From NCBI GenBank assembly GCA_003508835.1, contig PUFA01000027.1, positions 1,798,001 to 1,862,000 on the forward strand: a DNA stretch of 64,000 nt, written 5' to 3'. This DNA comes from Eonycteris spelaea (taxonomy: Eukaryota; Chordata; Mammalia; Chiroptera; Pteropodidae). The notes under the pieces were generated by a model, which was not told the DNA's origin, made no database searches, and saw only the letters and a list, made by a program, of their open reading frames with translations. Shown here in pieces: positions 34,190-43,949 of the stretch. Every line of letters begins with the position of its first letter. The first letter of the stretch is position 1. Position numbers and translations under genes: made by a program.

Positions 34190-35065
34190 GATGATAAATT
34201 GAAAGAACAATCAAAACAAAGTTCCTTCTCCCTTCCTCCCACACTTCTAGATTGTTGGGCAGCTTCCAACCTCACTAACATTCCCAAGGGCAAGTTTTAA
34301 AGAAATGCTCAAGAGGCCCACAAAACTCAATGCCTGGACACATTGAAAACTTTCCAAGATAACAGTCCTGGAAGGCAGCTCTAAAACTAGGCCACGGAGC
34401 AGGAGTTGCCTAGGACCACGGAGGCTCTTAGGAAGATGTCCGTGGCACCTGAGTGGTTCTCTCTCCCTCCCAGGCCCCAGGAGGGCTGGCAGGGTGGCTG
34501 TTTCTGCCCTATTTGTTCAAATGTGCATAATAGTATCAGAAGAAAAATAAAAAAGAATAGCTCCTTTAAATACAAAGAACCAGTAGATGTCAACACAGAT
34601 TAAGTGAAATAAGACTTTATTTTGCATCCAGAATTGAGGAAATGAGATAGATTGTTTACCTAAGCGAAGTGTTTTCCTGAAAGCAGAAATTACAGTTTAC
34701 TTAAGCTCTGCGTTATAGGTTTAGTGCAGTCTTGGCCCGTAAACTGGTGTTGCTATTTTACTTGATTTGAGTTCTGTAACAGTATTTTGACTTAAGTTTG
34801 AAAGACCAAGATGGCAATTAAAGATCTGCCACTAATTTATCCTTAATTAAAGATGCAAACCAAGAAGTAACAACTGTTTGGTTTTTTGGTTTTGGGTTTT
34901 TTTTTTTTTTTTTGTAAAAGCGTGAATGCCTTTAGTTAATCTTGTTAACTGAGCAACAAATTTATCCACTGATCAAACCTATTTTCAAAGAGATAATTAT
35001 ACAAAAAGATTTAAAAAAAAAAAAACATTGCAATGTACTATTGATTTTATTTCCCTCCTGAGGAG
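34190..35065. other. Unannotated sequence with poly(T)
   Basis: Contains T runs at about 34897-34913 and copy 2 of the 27-bp repeat. No gene or named transposon. Confidence 0.45.
34952..34978 (+). repeat. 27-bp exact repeat, copy 2
   Basis: Identical to 33989-34015, 963 bp away, same orientation. The flanks (a 'ttaatctt' about 10 bp upstream in this copy, 'taatctt' about 20 bp upstream in the other) share at most a weak resemblance, so the identity ends abruptly. Confidence 0.95.
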
Positions 35066-35069
35066 ATTT

Positions 35070-35420
35070 CCATGGGTTTCCTTTATTCAATCAGTTCTTT
35101 GGCCTAGAATTCAAAGCCCTTAACAATCTGATTACAAAGTGTCTTTTATTTTTTCTTTATTTCGCCTCCTATTAATGTCCTATGAACTTGGAGCCAGCTG
35201 GGTTCATCTACTTATCTCCCTACGGCTCCCCTCACGTTATTTCCTTTTCTAGAATGACTCCCTTCCCCCCAACCCTCTGCCTGCTTCAATCCTACTCATC
35301 CTTCAAGGTCTAACAAATACCGCCATCTATTTAAATTCTTCCGACTGGGTTTTTATATACAGATGGTTGATGTACGACCTCCAGTGTGGCTGCTTGTATT
35401 TTATGCCCCTCAGTACATGA
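35070..35420 (+). mobile_element. LINE2 fragment
   Basis: 'tttggcctagaattcaaagcccttaacaatctgattac', 'ctgcctgcttcaatcctactcatccttcaaggtctaacaaataccgcc' are sense L2 blocks ('gcattcaaggcccttcacaatctgg', 'tactcatccttcaaggcccagctcaaat'). The tail is not recognisable. Confidence 0.8.
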
Positions 35421-35429
35421 CATTTCTTG

Positions 35430-37020
35430 TGTTCTACTCATTCTCATACCCCCCCACACACACTATACCTAACAGAACCCCATTACCAAAAAAAATAGTC
35501 ATTCCTGAACACTCCCCACACAAATGAGTAAAACGAAAGCACCAGAGCAACAACTGCAAATTCTTTCTCAATCATCTGCTAACATCAGCTGCCTTTAGTG
35601 TATATAGATATTGATGTGTAATGAAGCAAAACTTTAGGTCTCAAGCACACAAAACTGCAAGTAAAACAAACAACAACTTGAATAATCATATCAAGCCAGA
35701 TTCCCAGAAATCCTTCTCACTCTGGGTCTCCAGATCACGACCACACCATGCAGCTGTGGGGGTGTGCCTCGGAAAATCGAATGACCAAATGTGTCCATTT
35801 GTCTGATTCGGTTTGCCTAATCGATACAAAACAGATTTACTATAAGGGCCAAAAATGTTCTTGTCCACCCCCTAAAAATCCTAGACCTTAATTTGTGTTC
35901 ACAGGACCAGCTACTCACAGCCTTCTTTATTTTTCAGAATCTTCCATGTGGCTTATAAAGCACTTCACCGGGTTGCCTAAAGGGGAATATTAATTTACTC
36001 ACAGGAACGGAACTGTTTTCCCTTTAATTAAACACTGTCTTCTCAACCCTATTACATGCTTTTCAAAAGAAAAAGACAAAACAAAACAGAAACCTTATAT
36101 TTGCTGAAAGGGGTTGAGGACTTTCATGAAGCATTTCGACTGATTTGTCGAGAAAGCAATATGCAGTACAGCTTTTCTCTGCCCCTAAAGCTGGCCTCTC
36201 GGATTTCTTCCAGAGCCTTTCTTCCAACCTCTCTCCCACCTTCAGGCATACTTTCCGTCTCTGTTATTGCTCTTGCTTGCTTGCTTGCTTGCTGCCTGCA
36301 CCCTTTCCCTCCCGGCTCTTCTGACTAGCCTGTCCCAGAGGGAGGAGGCAGGGGTGTGAGTGGAGAGCACAGTCACTCTGACACATGCAATATCCTTAAT
36401 GAACATGAGAAGAATTCACTAATAATCACTAAAACGCAACCAAAGTATTAAACACAGAAGACATAGAAATATCCGAATAGCTCAAAATGACACACGAAGT
36501 CTCCTGCCTTTATGAGTTAAAAAGAAAGTACACTGCTTGGGGAAAATAATATATACCTCAGAAACTTCTACCAGATATAAATCGACGTGTTTCAAAAGTC
36601 TAGTTTTCCCTGCACAAAATTCAGAATTTAGAATTTAATTTCCACATTCCTAACCAAAAGAACCACGAAGTCCAAGAGAAATTTGCTTAACTTCAGAACA
36701 TTTCATGGTTTAGAATATTCTTCTTCAAGAGTATTACCTGTTTTATGTTCTTTTTCAGGAGTAGATTAAGAAAATAAATCAAACACAATCCTCAGCCTCT
36801 CACAAATGAAAACAAAAATGCTTGATCTACAAGTGTAAGTGACTACATTTGGTTCAAGGTAGAAAACAGGGGTCAGAATGAAGTGATGGTGGCCTCCTTT
36901 CGGACTTTGTAGGTTTTACTGGCCTTCACAAGTGTCAAGGGTTCACAGAATTATATCCTAAGCTAGAGAAGAGAGATGGCAATAGACATGGTGTCTGTCT
37001 TCCTCATTAAATGTAATCTA
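35430..37020. other. Unannotated sequence
   Basis: Includes a short (TTGC)n run at 36272-36293. I recognise no transposon or gene. The 36056-36328 frame (90 codons) owes its Leu-Ala-Cys run to that repeat. Confidence 0.4.
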
Positions 37021-37024
37021 TTTC

Positions 37025-37503
37025 CCATGCTTTATATATTCATTTAACTCAATAGTTATTCAGTGTTTGTAACATTGTAGGCATTGTTCAGGTTCTGGAG
37101 AGATAGCAAAGAACAAAAGAAACAAAATTCCTGTTCTCATGAACCTTACCATCTTGTCAGGGAAGATATACAAGAGAAAAATAAACAGATAAATGTATGG
37201 CGGATGGTGATAAGTGCTAACTAAGACAGTGGAAACTGTTGCTGCTTTAAGTAGGTTAGTTTAAAACACAGAGAGAGAAGATGACCTTTGAGCAGAGGCC
37301 TGAAGAGAGAATGAGTGAGTCATGTGAATAACTTTGGGAAGACTATTGCAGGCGGAGAAATCAGCAAGTGCAAAGGCCCTGAGGTAGGGACATGTCTAGT
37401 ATGTTTCAGGATCAGTGAAGGAACCAATGAAACCAGAGCATAGTAAGTAAGAGGAAGAGAAGTCCAAGAAAGACCGAAGGGAGACAGTACACATCCTATA
37501 GAC
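37025..37503 (-). mobile_element. LINE2, antisense, part 1 (split by hAT element)
   Basis: Reverse L2 tail and 3' region: 'aatagttattcagtgtttgtaacattgtaggcattgttcaggttctggagagatagcaaagaacaaaag', 'ttcctgttctcatgaaccttaccatcttgtc', 'ggtgataagtgctaactaagac', 'gaagatgacctttgagcagaggcctgaag', 'gcaagtgcaaaggccctgaggtaggg'. The element resumes after 37725. Confidence 0.9.
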
Positions 37504-37725
37504 CAGCAGTCTCCAACCTTTCTGGCACTCTGGACCGGTGCTCCTATGAGAGTCTAATGCCTGATGATCTGAGGTGGAGCTGAGGTGGCGATGCACTGGG
37601 GTGCAGCTGCAAATACAGATGAAGCTTTGCTTGCTCGCCAACTGCTCACCTCCTGCTGTGTGGCCCGATTCCTAACAGTCCACAGACCAGTACCGGGTCC
37701 ATGGCCAGGGGTTGGGGGACTCCTG
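37504..37725 (-). mobile_element. hAT-Charlie element, MER1-like, internally deleted
   Basis: Bounded by inverted ends CAGCAGTCTCCAACC and the complement of GGTTGGGGGACTCCTG. Internal blocks 'gctcctatgagagtctaatgcctgatgatctgagg', 'aaatacagatgaagctttgcttgctcgcc', 'ctcacctcctgctgtgtggcccgattcctaacagtccacagaccagtaccgggtcc' match the MER1-type family as I remember it. About 222 bp, so it lacks the longer left portion. It interrupts an L2, and the adjoining 8 bp (CTATAGAC / CTGTAAAG) are a plausible decayed target duplication. Strand is nominal. Confidence 0.85.
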
Positions 37726-38025
37726 CTGTAAAGGCCAGTCGCAGTCATCAAATAAATGGACTTTCGGTCTTATACTGAATAAGATGGGAAGATTTTGGAT
37801 GGCTTTGAACAAAGAAGAGATATGACCTTAAATCTTTTAAAAAGATCATCTGGCTGCTGTGTGTAGAATAGACTAAAAGTAGTGGTAAAGATGGTAATAA
37901 GTAATGGTTCCTTGAAGATAGAGCTGCCAGGATTCAATAAATAAATTGGTGCAGAGGATGGAAGGTAGTGGGGGCAGTAAAAGAAAGAAGTAAGATGATT
38001 CCAAGGTTCTCGGCTGAACAACTAG
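37726..38025 (-). mobile_element. LINE2, antisense, part 2
   Basis: Continues the interrupted L2: 'actgaataagatgggaagattttggatggctttgaacaaagaagagatatgacc', 'ttttaaaaagatcatctggctgctgtgtgtagaatagac', 'agatagagctgccaggattcaataaat', 'gattccaaggttctcggctgaacaac'. Consensus order is preserved across the hAT insertion. Confidence 0.9.
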
Positions 38026-38097
38026 AGAGAGAGAATTGCTGCTTACTATGATATAGGCACGATGGTGTCAAGAGAGGGGGTTTCTTCCCTTACTTTT

Positions 38098-38160
38098 TCC
38101 TTCTTCCTTCCTTCCTTTCCTTCCTTCCTTTCCTTCCTTCCTTCCTTCTTTTCTTCCCTT
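38098..38160 (+). repeat. Imperfect (TTCC)n
   Basis: TTCC/TTTCC units across about 60 bp, followed by T-rich sequence to about 38200. Confidence 0.93.
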
Positions 38161-38384
38161 ATTCCCATATTTCTTTTTTTTCCTGTTTTTTTTTTTTTTA
38201 ATGAAAGAAATCACACCATAATTGTATTCTGATGTGAATGATCCAATATAGAAAGAAAAAAAATGAGGGTGCTAGAGAATGAGCAAACAATTGCTGGAGT
38301 GATGTCCTGAGTAGGAAAGAGAGGATGGTTTGATTCGTCCACAGTAATGGAAGTAAAGATAGAACTATGGATGCGTAAGTAGAG

Positions 38385-40370
38385 ATGGTGGTGGGAAGTT
38401 GTGGAAATTTTCTTCCGTGTGGTTCTACTTTCTCAGGTGTTCAATGGAAGTTTAGGGCAATGAGTATTTCCCATTATCCTCCCCTGACCCAGTTGCCACC
38501 TTTACCACCATACAACCCTTCACTGTGCCTCTGGAAAAGCTTATCCATCACCTGCAAGCCCTCTGCCTGCAGTTATTCAATGTTTTTTACAGCCCACGCC
38601 TACCCTTCTATACTTGGATCTACAATCCTGGGGCTGGGAGATTGCAAACATATTTTTGCAGGCCCCCTGCCAAGTGGCTTCTTCCTGCCAATAGCAGACA
38701 GTGGAGAACAGAAGGTGAAAGGGAGGAAGCCGTTTCCTGCTTCTGGCTCTGATGGCATGGTCGTTGTTGGAAACTGTGGTAGTGGCAGTAGGAACCAGAG
38801 CATTCTGGACTCCAGCATCCCAAACAGGGCAGTACTGTATGCAGTGGCTCTAGTCCTGGTTGAGATGGACGATTTCTGCAGTAGCACACAGCAAGGGCCG
38901 GCTTACGGGCGTTAGCAGCTTCTGATCTGTGAGAATCTTTCTCCCTTATCCCTCTTCAGCCCCTGATCTCTCTCCTTTTGTTCCTCCAGTCCTGCCAAAA
39001 GTGTTGTAACCAATTCCTTAAAGTAAATTTCCACAGTATAAAGACATACAAAACCAATACCCTCAACTCTTCTTTCAAGGATTTCCTCCATCTTTCTGCC
39101 TTAATTAAAACGTCTCTCTCCTGCAATGGCACTTTTTCCTGCAACGCTCTCGTGGGTCACGGTTTATTACCTCCTGTCCCAACTATTCTAGGGCCAAGAG
39201 GTAGTAGTAATACCCCTTCTCTCCCTACTGCTGCTTTCATATCATTCCCTCGACCTGTCTTCTCAAATCCTGCTCATTTAGACCCATTCCCACTGAGTGT
39301 ACTCTTTAACCATCCCATTTTTACCCAAGCCACTATCTTGTTATTCCCTTTCTTGAATCAAAGATTTTGACATCCAGCCTCCAACTTGGTTTTTATCCAA
39401 GCCCTGTTGAAAGCCTCAGAGATCTCCATGCGCACATGGATGACCTATTGACCCACCAACATCTTCAGCTTCAGCTTCTTGTCCTCTTCCAGGTTTGTCT
39501 CCACTCCAAACGGCTCCAATGTCATTACCTCTATTTTACCTATTCCATAACTAAAATCACTTATTCCCATACCACCTTTTTACTCACGAACTCTCCCATG
39601 TTTAGCGGATTTGACTGGGTACCACTTGGCCTTCATTTAACCTCATCGGCACTTCGCATGTATCGATCCTTGTATTTTCTCCTATTTAATTAACACTTAC
39701 TTTCCTTTCCTCATTTCTCTCCCGAGATAACCTCATTTCATGACTCATTATTTGAATAACACTATTGTCAATATCTTAATTCTCCTGCTATACTAACTTT
39801 TCACCATATAAGTCCAGCAAAACCCCAATTTTGAGTTATCCAGCTTTTTCTTCATGCCTGTGCCTGAGTAGCTAGACATAGCTAAGAAAAAAAGAATCAC
39901 ATAACATGGCAGATTGGTTAGGTCTTTATATCTTCAAAAGCCCAGTCTCAAACAGGCTATGAACCTAAGCAGCTCTAGCTATCTTATATTGATCTCTGGT
40001 CTATACTCTCACTTTCTCCAAAGACTTTTTCACGGTGTTTGTTTGTTTGTTTAATTCTTCTTAAATCTTTAACCCTTTCTTCAGCCCCTTTGCTCTTAGC
40101 ACTAGGTGATTTCATATATTAATAAATGAGAAAATAGATGCCATAATAGGGCTCTCTTAAACTTTTTGAAAGCAAATGCACAAATCCATCTATTCCTGCT
40201 CATCATTCTTCTTCCTGTTACAATAATGGAGCTGGTTTGTAACTTATTTTAGACAAATCTCTCCATTTCTGCTTTAATTCTAATTCTTCACAAATTCTGT
40301 GAAACTTACCACTCTTTATTAATGCTTCTCTCTGTTTTTCATCTGGAGACTTCTCAGTAACTTCTCTTTC
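38385..40370 (+). mobile_element. Possible long upstream LINE2 ORF2 remnant
   Basis: A pyrimidine-rich 2-kb stretch with the C-rich texture of sense L2 ORF2; the part from about 40150 ('agcaaatgcacaaatccatctattcctgctcatc', 'aaatctctccatttctgctttaattc') is the most L2-like, and L2 resumes after the L1 at 40985. I cannot align the 38385-40150 portion to a consensus by eye. The 176-codon frame at 38385-38915 and the 130- and 108-codon frames at 38978-39693 are in this stretch; none resembles a cellular gene. Could instead be unique sequence. Confidence 0.35.
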
Positions 40371-40371
40371 C

Positions 40372-40985
40372 CTTTATTTTTTTAATGGAATAAAATGCAC
40401 ACAACATAAAATTAACTATTTTAATATATACATCTGAGTGACATTTAGTACATCCACAATGTTGGACAATCCTCACCTCTATCTCTTTTCAAATATTTCA
40501 TCACTCAAAAGGAAACCCCATATCTATTAAGCAATCATTTCCCACTTCTTCTTCCTTGCGCCCTTGGAAACCACTAATCTGCTTCCTATTTCTATGGATT
40601 TACCTATTCTGGATATATTATATAAATGGAATCATGCAATATGTGACTTTTGTGTCTGGCTTCTTTCACTTAGCATAGTATTTTCCAAGTTCACTCATGT
40701 TATAGTATATATCTACTTATTCCTTTTTATGACTAAATAATATTTATTTCAAAGATGTACCGTATTTTGTTTATCCATTCATCAGCTGATGGACATTTGG
40801 AGTGTTTCCACCTTTTGAGTTCTGTGAACTATGCTGCTAGGAACATTTGTGTATAAGTTTTTGTTTGAACGCCTCTTTTCAATTCTTCTGGATGTATACC
40901 TAAGAGCTGAACTGCTAGGTCATATGATAATTCTATGTCTAACATTTTGAGGAACTATCAAACCATTTTCCACAGTGGCTTCCCA
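40372..40985 (-). mobile_element. Old L1 (L1M-type) 3' region, antisense
   Basis: Reverse-strand L1 3' sequence: 'aataaaatgcacacaacataaaattaac', 'cctcacctctatctcttttc', 'cttggaaaccactaatctgcttcctatttctatgg', 'tataaatggaatcatgcaatatgtgac', 'ggcttctttcacttagcatag', 'tttatccattcatcagctgatggacatttgg', 'tataagtttttgtttgaacgcc', 'gaactgctaggtcatatgataattctatg', 'caaaccattttccacagtggct'. Truncated at both ends. Confidence 0.93.
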
Positions 40986-40989
40986 TCAA

Positions 40990-41590
40990 CTTTAGAACAT
41001 ACTTACGTCTTTCCAATTTAAACAACAACAAAAAAATCTGAACCCCATGCCATCTTATGTGACTGATCTTTTTAACTCCTCTCAGAGCAACTTGTGGGAA
41101 AAAGTCGTTTATAGGCTCTTCCTTCTTGCTGCTACCGTTAAGTGCTGGCACTCCTCCAGAGCGCCAACTTTTCTTTTCTCTGCGTTGTTTCCCCCATCGA
41201 TTCTGGCATCCCTCCAATCTGTTCTCCAGACTGAAGCCAGTGTGACCTTTTCAAAATGCAACTCTGATCATGCCACCCTTGTTTCAAACAATCAAACGCA
41301 TTCCTGTTCCTCTTGAGTAAGACAAAAGTCCCTAACCTACCTGACCCTGCATGGTCTGACTTTACTCCTCTTTGGCCATTTCTCTCACTAGGTGCTTTGT
41401 CACTCTGAAACCCAGCCTTATGCCCTTCTTTCCACCATAAGCCGTTGTTCTCATTTTCTCCTTCTGGCTAGACCTTTCTCTACCCCCATATTTTCACTTG
41501 TTAATGTCTATTCTTCAACACCTTTTCTGTGAAGCCATCCTTGATTTCTATGAATTGGTAAAAACCTTATAAGCTCTTACAGCACTTTTG
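40990..41590 (+). mobile_element. LINE2 fragment
   Basis: 'ccagactgaagccagtgtgaccttttcaaaatgcaactctgatcatgccacc', 'gacaaaagtccctaacctacctgaccctgcatggtctgac', 'ttctccttctggctagacc', 'caacaccttttctgtgaagccatccttgatttc' follow the L2 ORF2 C-terminus and 3' region. The tail is cut off by the LTR at 41591. The first 200 bp are less certain. Confidence 0.85.
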
Positions 41591-41945
41591 TCTTAGTCAG
41601 TTCAAGTTGTTACAATAAAAATACCATAGACTAGTGCCTTAAACAACAAATGTTGTCTCTCACAGTTCTGGGGCTTAGAAGTCTAAAATCAAGGTACTCA
41701 TCTGGTGAGATGGTATCTGGTGAGGTCTCACTTGCCGGCTTATAGACAGCCACCTTCTCACTGTTATCTTCACATAGCTGAGAGGAGAGAGGAGGAAGCA
41801 AGCTCTCTGTGTCTATTCTTATAAGGAACTAACCCCATTGATGAGACCTCTACCCTCATGACTGAATTACCTTCCAAAAGCCCCACCTCCAAATACTGCC
41901 ACATGGCTGAAACATATGAATTTTGAAGGACATAGACAGTCCATA
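41591..41945 (-). mobile_element. MLT1/MaLR-type solo LTR, antisense
   Basis: Reverse-strand LTR: 'aaaaataccatagactagtgccttaaacaacaaatgttgtctctcacagttctggggcttagaagtc', 'ggtgaggtctcacttgccggcttatagacagccaccttctcactg', 'cattgatgagacctctaccctcatgactgaattacc', 'agccccacctccaaatactgccacatgg', 'catatgaattttgaaggacatagacagtccataaca'. No internal viral sequence. Confidence 0.85.
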
Positions 41946-42356
41946 ACAATAGTAATAGGCTGAAATATGATACTCCAAAACTCATATGCTAAAGTCCTAA
42001 GTCCCAGTAACTCAGAATGTGACGTATTTGGAGGTAAGTTTCTTAAAGAGGAAATTAAGGTAAAATAAGATGCTAAGGGTAGGACTTAATTCAATATAAC
42101 AGTTGTCCTTATAAGAAGAGGAGATAGGACAAGACAACAAACAGACCAAGGGGCAACACATGAGTATGCAGTTGGAAGCTTGCCATCTTCAAGCAAAGGA
42201 AGAAGCTTCAGAAAAACCAAATCTGCTGGTACCTTGACCTTCAACTTCTATCCTCTAGAACTGTATGAAAATAAATTTTGTTGTTTAAGCCATCCATCTA
42301 CAGTATTTCATTATGATAGCCCTGGCAAACTAATACAATCGCAAACTAATACAATC
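41946..42356 (+). mobile_element. MLT1-type solo LTR, sense, head-to-head with its neighbour
   Basis: Sense LTR: 'ataggctgaaatatgatactccaaaactcatatgctaaagtcctaagtcccagtaactcagaatgtgac', 'gttgtccttataagaagaggag', 'ctatcctctagaactgtatgaaaataaattttgttgtttaagccatcc', 'tttcattatgatagccctggcaaactaatacaatc'. The last 16 bp (GCAAACTAATACAATC) are tandemly duplicated at 42325-42340 and 42341-42356. This LTR belongs to a different MLT1 subfamily from the antisense one; the two 5' ends abut. Confidence 0.88.
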
Positions 42357-42712
42357 ACTCAGGTTCTTTCTATTTTGATCTTTGAAGTCTCCTTGTAGTC
42401 CAAGATGGCAGCCAGAAGAAAGAAGGAAGGCAAAAAGATTAAAAGAACTCCACTCCTAAATAAGTCATTTTCCTTTAAGCGGCTCACCCGGAAGTTACAC
42501 ATGACACTTCCACTTCCCTGGCCAGATGTTGTTCTCATGAACACCCCTAGATTCAAAATAGGTTGAGAAATATAATTTTTCTGGCTACTGCTGCCCTGAA
42601 TAAAACCAAGTTCCTGCTGCTAAGGAAGAATGAGAAACTAGAAACTCAACTGTAGCAATCTCTGATACAATCTGTAAGTGTTGTATAAGCCTAGGGAACT
42701 TGGAAATAAATA

Positions 42713-42889
42713 CAATAAGTCCTCACTAACTGTTGTGGGTAACTTCTGTGACTTAAGCGAAATGACATATAACAAGACCAATTTTACCACAGGCTAATTG
42801 ACATAAACCACAGTTAAGTTTCTATGACATCTCATCAATGTTTTAACAAAATGACAATGAACAAAATGATGTTATTCAAGGACCTGCTA
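42713..42889 (+). mobile_element. Tigger-like MITE, internally deleted, copy 1
   Basis: Flanked by TA (42711-42712 and 42890-42891). The left end 'caataagtcctcact' and right end '...gatgttattcaaggacctgcta' are inverted repeats of each other (CAGTAxGTCC type). Shares 'accaattttaccacaggctaattgacataa' with the larger copy at 56058. The middle (about 1 kb less the L1) is absent. TcMar-Tigger assignment rests on the TA duplication and terminal sequence. Confidence 0.75.
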
Positions 42890-42894
42890 TACAT

Positions 42895-43665
42895 AAATAA
42901 TGAAGTAAACGAAACCCATAGTATTAATTTGGGAGTTATATATAGGCATACCCTGTGTATATTTGGTATTTTTATATTTCTAATGCATAAGATAATTGGA
43001 ACATTGAAGTATCCAATGGATTAGTTCTGTGATTCCTATTTAAATTGTATAATTAGGTAATTTATTAACTTTTATTTGAATTTCAAGGGAATAAGAGAAT
43101 TTACTAAGTTTGTAAATAGTATCAAGGCATTTAAAAAGAACTTGAATTTCATCATATTTGAAAGTTTAATTAATTGGATTCTTAAGATTTACTTAAGTGC
43201 TTAGAAAAATTTTACTTGTTAATTAGCTTAGGATCTTTTAAAAATCAAGTATTTTGAATTTGTAAATTCAGTTAAAAATGTTCAAACAATTTTAATTAAT
43301 TAGATTTAAAGATCCCCTTGAGAGTGATTGTTGAAATATGCTGCATTTTTAATAGAAGGATAACATTTCTAGGTTGAATGTGAAAGAGTGAGGAAAAATT
43401 AATTTGAATCTGTAATATGTCAAATATTAATTTGAAAATTTGAAAGAATCACAAATAGTCTTTTCTGCGCATAGAAGTTGCCCTCAAGGACACTAGAAAA
43501 ACTTCACACTGACAGGCACATGATTATAAAAGACTTAAAATAATGAGTTCTAAGTATTTGGGGCTTCTTTTATTTAAATAATGTGGGTTCATTGGAATCC
43601 TTGGAGCAAAAGAATGTCATGATCACATTTGTGTTTCACAAGATAATTTGGACGACAGCGAAGTC
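42895..43665. other. Unannotated, homeodomain-motif-rich AT sequence
   Basis: Very AT-rich with several TTAATTAATT/TAATTAG sites (for example about 43168-43180, 43219-43230, 43292-43303) and a 'taagtgctt' NKX-like site. No transposon recognised. Could be a conserved element or simply AT-rich. Confidence 0.35.
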
Positions 43666-43669
43666 TTTT

Positions 43670-43945
43670 CTTACTTTTCTGCCAGGTTAATCGCTACTCA
43701 ATTCTTCAAGCGTCAACTTCAAGGTCACCTCCTCCATGAAAATCAAACTGATACACCCTTGGACTTTACTCATTCCGTATTATTTCATTTTATTGAGGTT
43801 ATTTGTGTCTGTTTCCTCTAGTAAACCATGAGGCAATGTGATCTCATTTATCTTTAGATTTTGTGTGTGTGTGTGCTTGTGTGCCTTACATGGAGCCAGA
43901 TAGAGCACAGTCATCAATATATGTTTCAATTGGATAGATTGCATT
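43670..43945 (+). mobile_element. LINE2 3' end
   Basis: 'gctactcaattcttcaagcgtcaacttcaaggtcacctcctccatgaaaatcaaactgatac', then 'ctctagtaaaccatgaggcaatgtgatctcatttatcttta' and 'tacatggagccagatagagcacagtcatcaatatatg' follow the L2 3' end. A short GT run (about 43863-43882) lies within it. Confidence 0.75.
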
Positions 43946-43949
43946 GAAA

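Noticed and set aside
34010..34244. Leu/Pro/Ser-rich minus-strand frames
   Set aside because: Translation of the polypurine tract.
38385..38915. 176-codon frame, the longest in the window
   Set aside because: No domain, mixed low-complexity composition, and overlapping frames on both strands of equal quality; possibly old LINE sequence.
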